Assembly (NCBI RefSeq): GCF_040712315.1
Contig: NC_134015.1
Coordinates: forward strand, 15,943,095 to 16,007,094
Direction of reading: 5' to 3'
Origin: Castanea sativa
Taxonomy: Eukaryota; Streptophyta; Magnoliopsida; Fagales; Fagaceae
DNA length: 64,000 nucleotides
Shown here: positions 23,178 through 34,021 of the stretch, in pieces
Position numbering within the stretch: the stretch's first letter is position 1
How the letters are laid out: each line of letters starts with the position of its first letter
Made by a program: the position numbers and the translations under genes
Notes under the pieces: generated by a model
Databases searched by the model: none
What the model was told of the DNA's origin: nothing
What the model saw: the letters and a program-made list of their open reading frames with translations, nothing else

Positions 23178-23869
23178 TGTGGGGTCATGGATTTTGGGAT
23201 TTGGCCGAGAGCATGTGGGTTTGGCCGAGAAGCATGGGTGGTCCTAGTCCGAGGATTACTATCTCCTCGGACAAAGCCAAAATGTAAATCTAGTATAAAT
23301 CCTAATGATCAAGGATGACCTTCCAAGAAGTTCTAATGATAGCAACGAGTATCATGAACGTACAAGAGAATTAAGGACTCAAAAATATCTAAGGGAAAAC
23401 TGCTACCACCGCATTAATGTGGAAGTGACCTCTGAACAGTATTATGGCAGCCTTACAGCCACCCTAGAAGACTTTTAGAGGGGGCTGATGGGACAACCAT
23501 CAACTGTCCACATGTAGTCCACGTGTAGGGTAAGGATGAAGGGAGAGAAGTAATATAAATAAGGGTAGAGATCCCAGAGAGAAAGAAAAAAAAAAGGAGA
23601 AGAGAAAGCACTATAGCAATCTCAACAACTCCTGTAACCATGGTCATCCAATATACGCTAGAACAGAGCTCCTCGGACTGTACCGAGAACCAACTTTCTC
23701 GCACAAACCGGGTTCAATTCTTGTTGGCTCATCATCCAAAACCATATTAACTGTTATCCAAGCACTAAAGCCTAGCTCTTTGACCCACTCTCTACAAATT
23801 TGTTGTACTGGGTTCACTAGGCCAAGATCCCTTACATTTTGGGCTTGGTCTGAAAATTGTGTCCCCACA
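23178..23869 (+). repeat. 3' LTR (692 bp)
   Basis: Same length and borders as 20777-21468, with a few substitutions (for example GAGAATT for GAGGGAT near 23367 and TGTACC for TGTGCC near 23679). Confidence 0.93.
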
Positions 23870-24275
23870 TATCTTATAATCAAAAAAAGAAAAAAAAAAA
23901 AGATAATAAATTAAAACTCAATCAAATCGCATCAACCTAAAATAGAGTTCAACACAAAAATTTATCAACCTAAAATAGAGATGCTATAAAGAATTAAAAA
24001 TACACCAAAAGAAAAAAAAATAGAGAGAGTATTCACATTTTTGTGTGGGCAAAATATGTATTGAATGGAAGAGAAATTTGAAAAATTTTATAGTAAATAA
24101 AATGGGTAGAATAAGAGTTCAAATAAAAGGAAGATGAAAGAATTGAGGAATTACAATGTTTAAGTATAAAGTAGTGGGCAGATAAAAAGATTAAAGGGAA
24201 AAATGTTAGAGAAAGAGAAAGAGAGAAAGTGTTGAGAATAAGTGGATAATGTGGGTGCTTATATGGCTCACCAAA

Positions 24276-24432
24276 GGAAAATTCTTAGATAGTCCCGGAG
24301 TATAGTGAAATGGTGTTCCCTCCTCTCACATTCATGATAGACCCCACTATAAATTTAATGAGCGGACCCCACCATGAATGTGAGAGAAGGGAGTACCATT
24401 CTCCGTACTCCGGGAGTACCTAAGAATTACTC
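24276..24432. mobile_element. Mutator-type MITE (157 bp) with perfect 9-bp target duplication
   Basis: Inverted ends GGAAAATTCTTAG and GGAGTAATTCTTAG (complement) continue as a near-complete foldback (CCCGGAGTA, CTCACATTCATG). The flanks CTCACCAAA at 24267-24275 and 24433-24441 are identical. Confidence 0.85.
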
Positions 24433-26301
24433 CTCACCAAAAACATAACAATAATAAATGTTATGTTTTAGTGTGTGTGTGTGTGTATTACCTATCAAGT
24501 GCATCTCACAAGTGTAAGTGTAATGCTATTCCCAAGTCTTCTTTGGTCAAATTAGTATTTATTTGGAAACATTTTATTTAACTTTTTGCTGAAATAATTT
24601 AAGTTAAAATTTAAATAGAATAAGCTAATTTATTTTATGCTAAAAATATTGAAAAAGAAAGTTAAAAAATTAAAATAAGTAAAATATAAACTACTTTATT
24701 ACTAGACCCACAAAAAATAAATTGAAATAAGTCAAACATGGAGTGTGCATTTAGAATGAGATGATAAGGTAGCTTTTACTTATTTTTAGCTTATACTTTT
24801 TTTATGAACTATTTTTAGCTAATATTGTTTTCACTTTTCAAGTCCCATTGTATTTGGGGTGCCACGTTTCTGAAACAAAAAAGAGCTTATTTTTATGCGG
24901 ATAGGTTGGCTTATTGCTCTAGCTCAATTAATTAACATTTTAGGTAGGTCCCACTCAAATTTAGAGACCCAGCTAAATTTGTAATGCTTTTTGCTAAACA
25001 AATTGGTATTTCTTCACATTTTTTTAATGCCGCCCCACAGTGGTTTGATGTTGTGGGACACACAAAGGAAGACCAATTTCAACATATTAGGATTCACTCT
25101 ATCCCCTCTCAGAAACTTTTTTAACTTTTTAACTTTTATATTCTAATTTTTTTAATTAATAGTTAAGATAGAAAGTTGCTTTTTTTCAATTTTCAATCTC
25201 AACCAATTATAGATATTATACCTGATCTCAATCCAATTTCCATTGCAAATAAAATATACCGATAAATATATAGGCCATCAATCCCCTAGCCCTCTAGAAA
25301 TGAAAAATTTGTTAAAATTAGTCTTTCTTTATGTATATATTGTGTCCTATATTGGTTTGAGTAAAAGTTAGTTTTTCTTTGTGTGTCCCTCAGCCGTGAA
25401 AATCTTGTATGAGTTAGTCTTATAAAATACTTTCAATGCGAACGAAATAAACCAAAAGACATAAACCATCAATCCCCTAGTCCTCCATTAGAAAGGAATA
25501 ATTGATCATTTTCTTTTTGTCTCTCTCTCTTTCCTTTTTACATTTTTCATTAATTAATTTTTGGATAACTATAAGTTCAATTTATACTTTAGAGTTAGCA
25601 TCAAAGTTTATTTTCCCCCAAATTAATTTTATTGTTTTCAGCGATATTTCAATTCTATTATAAACTCATTACATGTGAAGCTATTAATGGAATAATGTTA
25701 AACAAAATGACGCCATTCGACTTGGATTAATAATGTTCATATATATTAAGCATATGTGTTGAAATAATCAGCCTGGCATCTTTTAATTTAATAGTTTATA
25801 TTAATGATATCACTGTAAATGAGTTTGTGATTGGAGTGGAAATGTTTTTGAAGTGTAATATTTAATTTAAAATCGCCTCTAAATTGCAGGTTTAAATATA
25901 TTTGTTAGTGTTATACAATACGTGGTACAATACGCAAATAATACAATACATAGGTATGTATTGTATGAATCCTATTGTATTGTATGATAATTACTATAGT
26001 CATTAGTTGCATATATTCCAATTTTATAATAAATATACAATTAAATATGTATATTTATAATTTTTTCATAAATTTTATATAATATTTTTTTATAAGATTT
26101 TATATAATATTTTGTATTGTACGATACACAAAACATAAATATAATAAAAAAATTCATAGTAAGATTCACGTTTTGACAACTATGACATAAATCTAATTTG
26201 TCATTACCTTTTTGTCCCTATCTTTTCTTTTTGTCATTTTTTAATTAGTTGGAAGAAGAAATAGATTAAAGGCATGAATCCACCATGAATTCTGCTTTCG
26301 T

Positions 26302-26684
26302 TGCTACAACAATGAAATGAGATTATTTTTAGCGATGATTATTTTCTGTCGCTAATTCTAACTTATAGTGACGAAATGATTTTCGTCGCTAATACTATCC
26401 ACATCAACACCTACAGTGACGAAATATTTCATCACTAAAAATTTCAACTTTTAGCGACGAAATATTTCGTCACTATAGATTAATTAAGTTCGCACCAAAC
26501 TTTCTCCTACTAGTGCCCATTTTTCAGATCACAACAGCGACGAAAATTATATTTCGTCACTAAATGTTATAATTTTATTCATTATTAGTGACGAAATTCA
26601 AATTTCGTCGCTAAATCTAATTTTTAGCGACGAAAAAAATTTTCTTACTAATTTCCGTCCCTAAAAATACATTTTGTTGTAGTG
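26302..26684. mobile_element. CACTA-like non-autonomous element (about 383 bp)
   Basis: The right end ATTTTGTTGTAGTG is the inverted form of CACTACAACAAAAT. The left end (TGCTACAACAATG) is slightly mutated. Subterminal repeats of TTTAGCGACGAAAT and its complement occur about ten times in both orientations, the hallmark of CACTA (En/Spm) ends. Confidence 0.75.
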
Positions 26685-27065
26685 GTTACAAAATTGGTTG
26701 TAACCTAAGACTACAACCTTAGTTAATAAAATGAACATTATTACATATTTTGAAAATCTAACCATTGAAGTGCATGTTCTTTACACTTTTAATACACATG
26801 TCAAATTTTGTGTTAATAGGATATTATTTACTATATGATCTATAAGCTTATATTTTATATATAATTTTAAACTACAAAAAATTTCAATTTAAACAATTTA
26901 TTGATGACATAGCAATTGGTCTTTAATTTTTTAGAAATTTTGTAAGTATGGAGGATATAAGAAGAAGATATAATCTAATGGTAGATTTGTCAAAATTCGC
27001 CCCCAATAAAAATATATTAGGTAGTTGTAACCTAATGCTACAACCAATCTTATAGCTAAAGTTTG
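26685..27065. mobile_element. left-truncated copy of the 395-bp Mutator-type MITE
   Basis: From GTTACAAAATTGGTTGTAACC to GCTAAAGTTTGTCC it matches 28696-29078, but the first 12 bases of the left terminus are replaced by the CACTA-like element. Confidence 0.8.
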
Positions 27066-28601
27066 TCCTTCAATTTATACTTTAAAGTTAGCCTCGAAGT
27101 TTTTTGTCCCCACATTAATCTTATTGTTTTCAACTATATTTCAATTCTGTTATAAACTCATTACATGTGAAGCTATTAATGGAATAATGATAAACAAAAT
27201 GACACCATTTGACTTGGATTAATAATGTGCATATATATTAAGCATATGTTTTGAAATAATCAGCCTGGCATCTTTTAATTAAATAGTTTATATTAATGAT
27301 ATCATTGTAAATGAGTTTGTGATTGGAGTGGAAATGTTTTTGAAGTGTAATATTTAATTTAAAATCACCGCTAAATTGCAAGTTTAAATATATTTGTCAG
27401 TGTTAAACAATACGTGGTACATATTGTATTGTATACAAATAATTTCATATTGTAAGTACGCAAATAATACAATACATAGGTATGTATTGTATGAATCCTA
27501 TTGTATCGTATGATAATTACTATAGTCATTAGTTGCATATATTCCAATTTTATAATAAATATACAATTAAATATGTATATTTATAATTTTTTCATAAATT
27601 TTATATAATATTTTTTTATAAGATTTTATATAATGTTTTGTATTGTACGATACACAATACATATATATAATAAAAAAATTCATAGTAAGATTCACGTTTT
27701 GACAACTATGGCATAAATCTAATTTGTCATTACCTTTTTGTCCCTATCTTTTCTTTTTGTCATTTTTAATTAGTTGGAAGAAGAAATAGATTAAAGGTTT
27801 CATAGGCTTATGAATCCACCACAAAAGGAATAAAGGATATTAATTCATAATAGATTACCCCAATTCTCAAAATAGCTTATGCCCATAGAGAGGAAAGATA
27901 AACTCTTAGATTTTATCGAATATTGGATCTTTGGTTATCATATAATTTATAAGGTGTCATTACAATATGATAATTCTATAAGATCAATAGGATATTCACT
28001 TCACCAAAAACCTTGTAATGCTTCTTGCTCAACGAATTAGTTTATGTGGTTCACGCTCAGAAAAGGAAGCTCAAATTGGTATTTCTTTATATTTTTTTAA
28101 TGCCACCCCACAGTGGTTTGATGTTGTGGGACACACAAAGGAAGACAAATTTCTATGGATTAAGATTCACTCTATCTCCTCTCACAAACTTTATTCACTT
28201 TTTCACATTTTAACTTTTCTTAATATTTTTTTAATTAGTGCTTGAGATTGAAAGTTGCTTTTTTTCATTTTTCAATCCCAACCATTCATAGGTATTACAC
28301 CTTATCTCAATCCAATTTCCACTGAGAATAAAATAAACCAATAAACATATAGGCCATCAATCCCCTAGCCCTCTAGAAATGGAAAATTTGTTCAAATTTG
28401 TCTTTCTTTATGTATATATTTTTGTGTCCTATAGTGGTTTGAGTAAAAATTGGTTTTTCTTTGCATGTCCCACAGCCGAGAAAATCTTGTATGAGTCAGT
28501 CTTATACAATATTTTCAATGCGAACGAAATACACCAAAAGACATAGACCATCAATCCCCTAGTCCTCCATTAGAAAGGAAAATTTGATCTTTTTCTTTTT
28601 G

Positions 28602-28627
<26 letters not shown>
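28602..28627. repeat. (CT)n microsatellite
   Basis: About 13 CT units just left of the MITE. Confidence 0.9.
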
Positions 28628-28634
<7 letters not shown>

Positions 28635-28683
28635 TTATATATTTTCATTAGTTAATTTTTGAATAAATTATAATTTCAATTTA

Positions 28684-29078
28684 GGACAAAGTTTAGTTAC
28701 AAAATTGGTTGTAACCTAAGACTATAACCTTAGTCAATAAAATGAACATTATTACATATTTTGAAAATCTAACCATTGAAGTGCATGTTCTTTACGCTTT
28801 TAATACACATGTCAAATTTTGTGTTAATCGGATATTATTTATTATATGATCTATAAGCTTATATTTAATATATAATTTTAAACTACAAAAAATTTCAATT
28901 TAAACAATTTATTGATGAAATAGCAATTGGTCTTTAATTTTTTAGAAATTTTGTAAGTATGAAGGATATAAGAAGAAGATATAATCTAATGGTAGATTTG
29001 TTAAAATTCCCCAATAAAAATATATTAGGTAAGGTTGTAGCCTAATGCTACAACCAATCTTATAACTAAACTTTGTCC
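28684..29078. mobile_element. Mutator-type MITE (395 bp) with perfect 9-bp target duplication
   Basis: The ends GGACAAAGTTTAGTTACAAA and, inverted, GGACAAAGTTTAGTTATAAG form terminal repeats of 30 bases or more. TTCAATTTA at 28675-28683 is repeated at 29079-29087. No coding capacity. Confidence 0.9.
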
Positions 29079-30557
29079 TTCAATTTATACTTTAAAGTTA
29101 GCCTCAAAGTTTTTTTTTTCCCACATTAATCTTATTGTTTTCAACTATATTTCAATTCTATTATAAACTCATTACATGTGAAGCTATTAATGGAATAATG
29201 TTAAACAAAATGACACCATTTGACTTGGATTAATAATGTTCATATATATTAAGCATATGTGTTGAAATAATTAGCCTGGCATCTTTTAATTTAATAGTTT
29301 ATATTAATGATATCACTGTAAATGAGTTTCTGATTGGAGTGGAAATGTTTTTGAAATTTAATATTTAATTTAAAATCACCATTAAATTGCAGATTTAAAT
29401 ATAGTTGTCAATGTCATACAATATGTGGTACATATTCTTTTTTTTTTTGGCTACCGGTACATATTGTATTGTATGCAAATAATTTCATATCGTAAGTATG
29501 CATGAATAATACAATAAATAGGTATGTATCATATGTTAATGAAAATAGTCATTAGTTACATATCTTCCAATTTTATAATAAATATACCATTAGATATGTA
29601 TATTTATAAATTTTTTCATACATTTTATATAATGTTTTGTATTGTGCGATACACGATACATAAAAATGAAAAAAAGAAAAAAAGAAAAAAGATTTTTGTA
29701 ATATTCACGTTTTGACAACTATGGCTTAAATTTAATTTGCTATTACCTTTTTGTCCCTATCTTTTCTTTTTGTCATTTTTTAATTAGTTGGAAGAAGAAA
29801 TGGATTAAAAGTTTCGTAGGCTTATAAACCCACCACAAAAGGATATTAATTCGTAATAGATTACTCCAATTCTCAAAATTGCTTAAGCCCATAGAGCGGA
29901 AATATAAATTCTTAGATTTTAGCAAATATTGGGTCTTTGGTTATCATATAATTTATAAGATGTCATTACAATATGGTAATTCTATAAGATCAATAGGATA
30001 TACACTTCACCAAGAACCTTGTAGCTAAATTGATTTTTATTTTTAATGTTTTTGATAGACACATTCAAAGTTCAAATCATCTATCTCCCATCCCATTGTT
30101 ATAACTAATTATATAAAATAAAAAATAATTAAAAAATTTACACTTCCAACCCTTTATAAAATATATATTATGCAAATTACGACATGGCATAAGTGTCCAT
30201 TTGGCTTGAGTTTATTTACTCATCTTTTAACTTTCATGTATAATTTTTTAAAGCCTAACTTTTTTTTCACTTTGTTCAAGTACAGATATACTTTAGCACA
30301 TTTTTTAACAAAAAATTTTCAACATAAAGTTAGATAAATTGTTCTCAAACAAACACTAAGTGTCTCATCAATCTCTTCAAAAGTTTTTAGTCTTTCTTTC
30401 TAACCTCATTGGTTCAAAATACAATTATATCTAGATAAAATAAACTTTAAAAGAAGTGAATATATGAGGGGTTTTTTTTTTTTTTTGTGTGTGTGGAGAA
30501 GAAGTGTATATATGAGCTAAAGATTAGAATATCTATTTTAAAAAACAAAGAATAAGA

Positions 30558-30785
30558 TAATCAGCTGGGCCATCCGTTGGATCTAATAACGTGATTCAGT
30601 TCAGCCCAAAATGGGAAACCCAACCCAATCAGAATAGTTAGACCCGACTCTCTCGAAATTTTAGGGCTTTCTCCGTTGGATCTAGGGTTTTGATCTTTAT
30701 TCCTCTTTTCAAGATAATCTAAACCCTTATTGAAATTATAAGGCTTTGATCATTATTCTTCTTTCACACAGTTCAGTATCAATTG
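30558..30785 (+). promoter_or_regulatory. PPR gene promoter and 5' leader exon
   Basis: Contains a site II-type TGGGCC (30566-30571), AGCCCAAAAT and a telo-box TAGGGTTT (30683-30690). These boxes are common before plant genes for organelle biogenesis. All are kept in the duplicate at 14768. Confidence 0.5.
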
Positions 30786-32029
30786 GTAAGTTTTACTTTC
30801 TTTCTTTCTTTCTTTTTCCTCTCTTTTCATAGAAAGCATGTGCTTATGTTTGAGCTCGAATTTGGTATAATTTCTTAGCATTTGAGTTTGATCATACTTT
30901 CCCTTTGATTTTGCAGCTAATCCATTTCTTTAAAAGTTTAATAGTACAATTTATTTGATGAAACAAGGATTTTTCTACACTTAGTATAATGCTTATGTGG
31001 TGGTGACTTATGATTGGGGGTTTAATATCATTTCTTGGTTACATTAGCTTGATACTGTATTTAAGTTTTACAGAATTAAAGATACTGTTTTTGTTTTAGA
31101 CCAGATAAGTAATTATCATTATAAATGTATGTTCATTGAAATTCTGGGAATGTAGGTTTTGGGGACCCTGATGTGATTTCTACTGGGAAATGGGTGTGGA
31201 TCAGGATTGTTTTAATTAGAACATGTAGAATTAGAGAATTTGTCAAAATTCTTGAAGCTACAGCTGAAATCAGATTTTGTGTGTGAATTTGATAGGATTC
31301 TGTTTGGGTGCTTTAAAATGGAGCAATGTACAATGATTTCTATAGAATGTCTGTGTACACCTGTTCATGTTATGCAAGCATTCTGCATAGTTTGTGTTTG
31401 ATGGGAAAACCGTTTTGAAAAAATGTAATAACTCATGTTAAAGTGGGAGAAGCCTTCAATGCATATTTAAAGTTGGATTTCTTAGTTGGTATTCATTAAC
31501 CAACCGTTTTGATACCCAATATGGTCCTGGGGTCAGAAATGATTTCCGCTTCCTTTTCAAATTGATTTTTCATATCAGATTGTAGTGAGCATTTTTACTG
31601 TTCATGGTGGAGCTCTGATGTTTTCATCTCAAGCACGAGGATGGGTTCCTGAGAATTGAGAAAGCTATGTGCATTGTATTAACGTGCAGACTTTTAACCT
31701 TTAAAGCTTCAACAAGGAAGTGAAAGTGGCTGAATAAATGGAGCTCTTCAGGGTCATAGAGAAAAAGTATGCTCTTCTGGCTATTTAGGTGGTGACAATT
31801 TCAGTATTAAAGATATTATTGGTCATTTTAAAGCTGGGGACTCTACAATCTGCATGATTGCTTTCCATTTGGTCCCAAAAAAATTTTCATGTTGATAGAA
31901 ATATGGTCATCATTGTAGAAAAATTTATTTGTAATAGTCAACACTGCTATATTTTAGCAATTGATCCAAAAAACAAAGGGTGATATTTTATACTATTTTG
32001 AATATAAAACAAAACTATTCTGTTCCCAG
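30786..32029 (+). other. probable 5' UTR intron of the PPR gene
   Basis: Donor TTG|GTAAGTTTT at 30786 and acceptor CTGTTCCCAG at 32020-32029 leave 39 bases of leader before the ATG at 32069. The duplicate keeps the donor (14981) but reads CATTCATAACAC where the acceptor should be. Inference only. Confidence 0.4.
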
Positions 32030-32068
32030 CACATATAGAGCTTTTTAGTATTCGCTGAATGCTTATTT

Positions 32069-34021
32069 ATGCATCGGTGTGGCCGAGGTATTCGCTTTCT
32101 TAGTTCATCTTCAAACACCCGGATCAACTGGGATCCAACTGTATCACTTGAACTCAATCACCCTACCCTTATTTTGCTTGAGAAATGTTGCATAAGGGAT
32201 CATTTCAAGCAGATATTGGGCCAGATGATGAGGACCAATCTCATTGGGCAAACATTTTCCATGAGCAGGCTCCTCTTATACTCAGCAATCTCACATCCTG
32301 AAAATCTAGACATGGCCCTCCTCCTTTTCAACAATTATACTCCACATCCAAATCTCTACATTTACAACACCATGATCAACGCCTTATCGTTCTTGACGAA
32401 TCAGTCATTTGCTATCTATAATTCAATGCTCCAGTCAGGTATATACCCAGATAAACACACTCTGCTTTACCTGCTCCAAGCCTCCAAATGTATATTAGAA
32501 GTAAAACAGATCCACTGTCATGCTGTTGTGTTGGGTTTGTTGTCTTATGGTTATCTGCAAAACTCCCTGATCAAAATGTATTTGGAGAATGGACTTGAGG
32601 GGCTTGCACATCAGGTGTTCCAGCATATGCCTGTATTAGATGCTGTCTCATTTAATGTTATGATTGTTGGTTATGCTAAAAGGGGATGCAGTTTAGAAGC
32701 ACTAGAACTATTTCGTGAAATGTTGGTCTCAGGTCTTGAACCTGATGACTTTACTATTGTAGGTCTTCTTGTGTCTTGTGGGCAGCTAGGAAATGCAAAA
32801 TTGGGGAAGTCTGTTCATGCATGGATTGAGCAGAGGAAGTCCAATAGTTCTTCAAATTTGATCTTGGGCAATGCTCTACTTGATATGTACGTCAAATGCA
32901 AGAAATTGGAGTTTGCTCAAAGAATATTTTATGCTTTAGTGAAAAAGGATACCATTTCATGGAACACCATGATTGCAGGATATGCCAAGGTTGGGGAATT
33001 GGACCTTGCCCACACTTTTTTCGATCAAATGCCTAGGAGGAATCTTTTTTCTTGGAATTCTTTAATTTCTGGCTATTCCCAGAAGGGTGACTATATGATG
33101 GTGATGAGTTTATTCAGCAGCATGGTTGTAACTAATGTTATGCCTGACAATGTCACAATGGCAATCTTGGTCCATGCTGCAGCAGAAATAGGAGGACTGG
33201 ACCAAGGGAAATTGATACACAGCCGGGTGGTTAGGATGCAGATGAAAGTAGATGCGTTTTTGGGTTCAGCATTAATAGACATGTACTGCAAGTGTGGGAG
33301 TATTGAAATAGCTTTCATGGTTTTCAGGGGGCTAACCAAAAAGGATGTTAATGTATGGACTACCATGATTACCGGATTTGCATTCCATGGTTATGGAAGC
33401 AAAGCTCTTGAATTATTCTCTGAGATGCAAGGGGATGTAATGCCGAATAATGTGACTTTTGTTGCAATTCTTACTGCTTGCAGTCATAGTGGACTTGTGG
33501 ATGAAGGGATCAAAATATTCAATAGCATGAAGGAAAAATATTGTATTGAACCTGGAATCGAGCATTATGGGTGTTTGGTGGATCTATATGCACGATCAGG
33601 GAGGCTGGCTGAAGCAGAAGAAGTGGTTGACAACATGCCAATGAAACCAAGTCGATCCATATGGGGATCAATTGTGGGTGCTTGTAGAGCTCATGGAAAC
33701 ATGGAACTTGCAGAGAGAGCTTTGAGAGAGTTACTAAAGTTAGAACCTGAGGAACCAGGTGGATATGTTTTGTTGTCCAACATATATTCTACCTGGGGAA
33801 GATGGAGTTGTTCAGACAAGATTAGGGAACACATGGAAAGGAGGGGAGTAAAGAAGACTGCTGGTCGCAGCAGTGTGGTTATTGATGGAGCTTTTCATGA
33901 TTTTGTGGCTGCAGATAAGCAGCATCCAAGATGGGAAGAGATTCAGTCCATATTGAATTGCATGAAAAGTGAAATGACCTCCAGCCCTTATTTTTCATTC
34001 TTCTTGCAAATGTTACTATAG
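32069..34021 (+). CDS. PLS-class pentatricopeptide repeat protein with E domain, mitochondrial (At3g04750-like)
   Basis: A single exon of 650 codons. PPR proteins of the PLS class bind organelle RNA, usually for C-to-U editing or processing. The start MHRCGRGIRFLSSSSNTR is arginine/serine-rich and fits a mitochondrial presequence. Repeats run from about residue 90 to 500 with typical segments such as DAVSFNVMIVGYAKRG, NALLDMYVKC, DTISWNTMIAGYAKVGELD, NLFSWNSLISGYSQKGD and GSALIDMYCKCGSIE. An E-type tail follows (IWGSIVGACRAHGN, GGYVLLSNIYSTWGRW, RGVKKTAGRSSV). There is no DYW deaminase end: it stops after an HPRWEEIQ segment. Similarity to Arabidopsis At3g04750 is strong as recalled, and the neighbour MED14 supports it. 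It converges on MED14. A 5' fragment is duplicated at 14768-16519. Confidence 0.93.
   Translation: MHRCGRGIRFLSSSSNTRINWDPTVSLELNHPTLILLEKCCIRDHFKQILGQMMRTNLIGQTFSMSRLLLYSAISHPENLDMALLLFNNYTPHPNLYIYNTMINALSFLTNQSFAIYNSMLQSGIYPDKHTLLYLLQASKCILEVKQIHCHAVVLGLLSYGYLQNSLIKMYLENGLEGLAHQVFQHMPVLDAVSFNVMIVGYAKRGCSLEALELFREMLVSGLEPDDFTIVGLLVSCGQLGNAKLGKSVHAWIEQRKSNSSSNLILGNALLDMYVKCKKLEFAQRIFYALVKKDTISWNTMIAGYAKVGELDLAHTFFDQMPRRNLFSWNSLISGYSQKGDYMMVMSLFSSMVVTNVMPDNVTMAILVHAAAEIGGLDQGKLIHSRVVRMQMKVDAFLGSALIDMYCKCGSIEIAFMVFRGLTKKDVNVWTTMITGFAFHGYGSKALELFSEMQGDVMPNNVTFVAILTACSHSGLVDEGIKIFNSMKEKYCIEPGIEHYGCLVDLYARSGRLAEAEEVVDNMPMKPSRSIWGSIVGACRAHGNMELAERALRELLKLEPEEPGGYVLLSNIYSTWGRWSCSDKIREHMERRGVKKTAGRSSVVIDGAFHDFVAADKQHPRWEEIQSILNCMKSEMTSSPYFSFFLQMLL

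Larger units (their letters stand above)
20777..23869 (+). mobile_element. young non-autonomous LTR retrotransposon (3093 bp)
   Basis: Two 692-bp LTRs (20777-21468 and 23178-23869) differ at about eight to ten positions and are flanked by a perfect 5-bp target duplication TATCT (20772-20776 and 23870-23874). A PBS follows the left LTR and a purine-rich tract precedes the right one, giving plus-strand orientation. The 1.7-kb interior encodes no recognisable gag or pol and is dominated by two tandem arrays. TGGCGCC-type PBSs are typical of Ty3/gypsy relatives. The near-identical LTRs imply recent movement by borrowed proteins. Confidence 0.93.
24984..30100. repeat. complex duplicated block upstream of the PPR gene
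   Basis: Three modules recur. Module X (CCCCACAGTGGTTTGATG; 24984-25445 and 28018-28540), module Y (CATCAATCCCCTAGTCCTCC; 25447-25580 and 28540-28683), and a 0.7-1.0-kb body beginning TTCAATTTATACTTTA(A/G)AG and ending CACTTCACCAA (about 25580-26290, truncated; 27066-28017; 29079-30020). The body also occurs at 13600-14270. The third body leads straight into the PPR promoter. There are no genes inside. Confidence 0.85.

Noticed and set aside
28018..28245. 75-codon plus-strand frame
   Set aside because: Lies in a module repeated at 24984 with stops and indels between copies. No coding conservation.
24984..30100. Spaced repeats that might suggest an array system
   Set aside because: Units are hundreds of bases to kilobases long and explained by segmental duplication and MITEs. 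Nothing resembles a CRISPR array, and the genome is a plant's.
33091..33366. 91-codon minus-strand frame
   Set aside because: Shadow inside the PPR gene.
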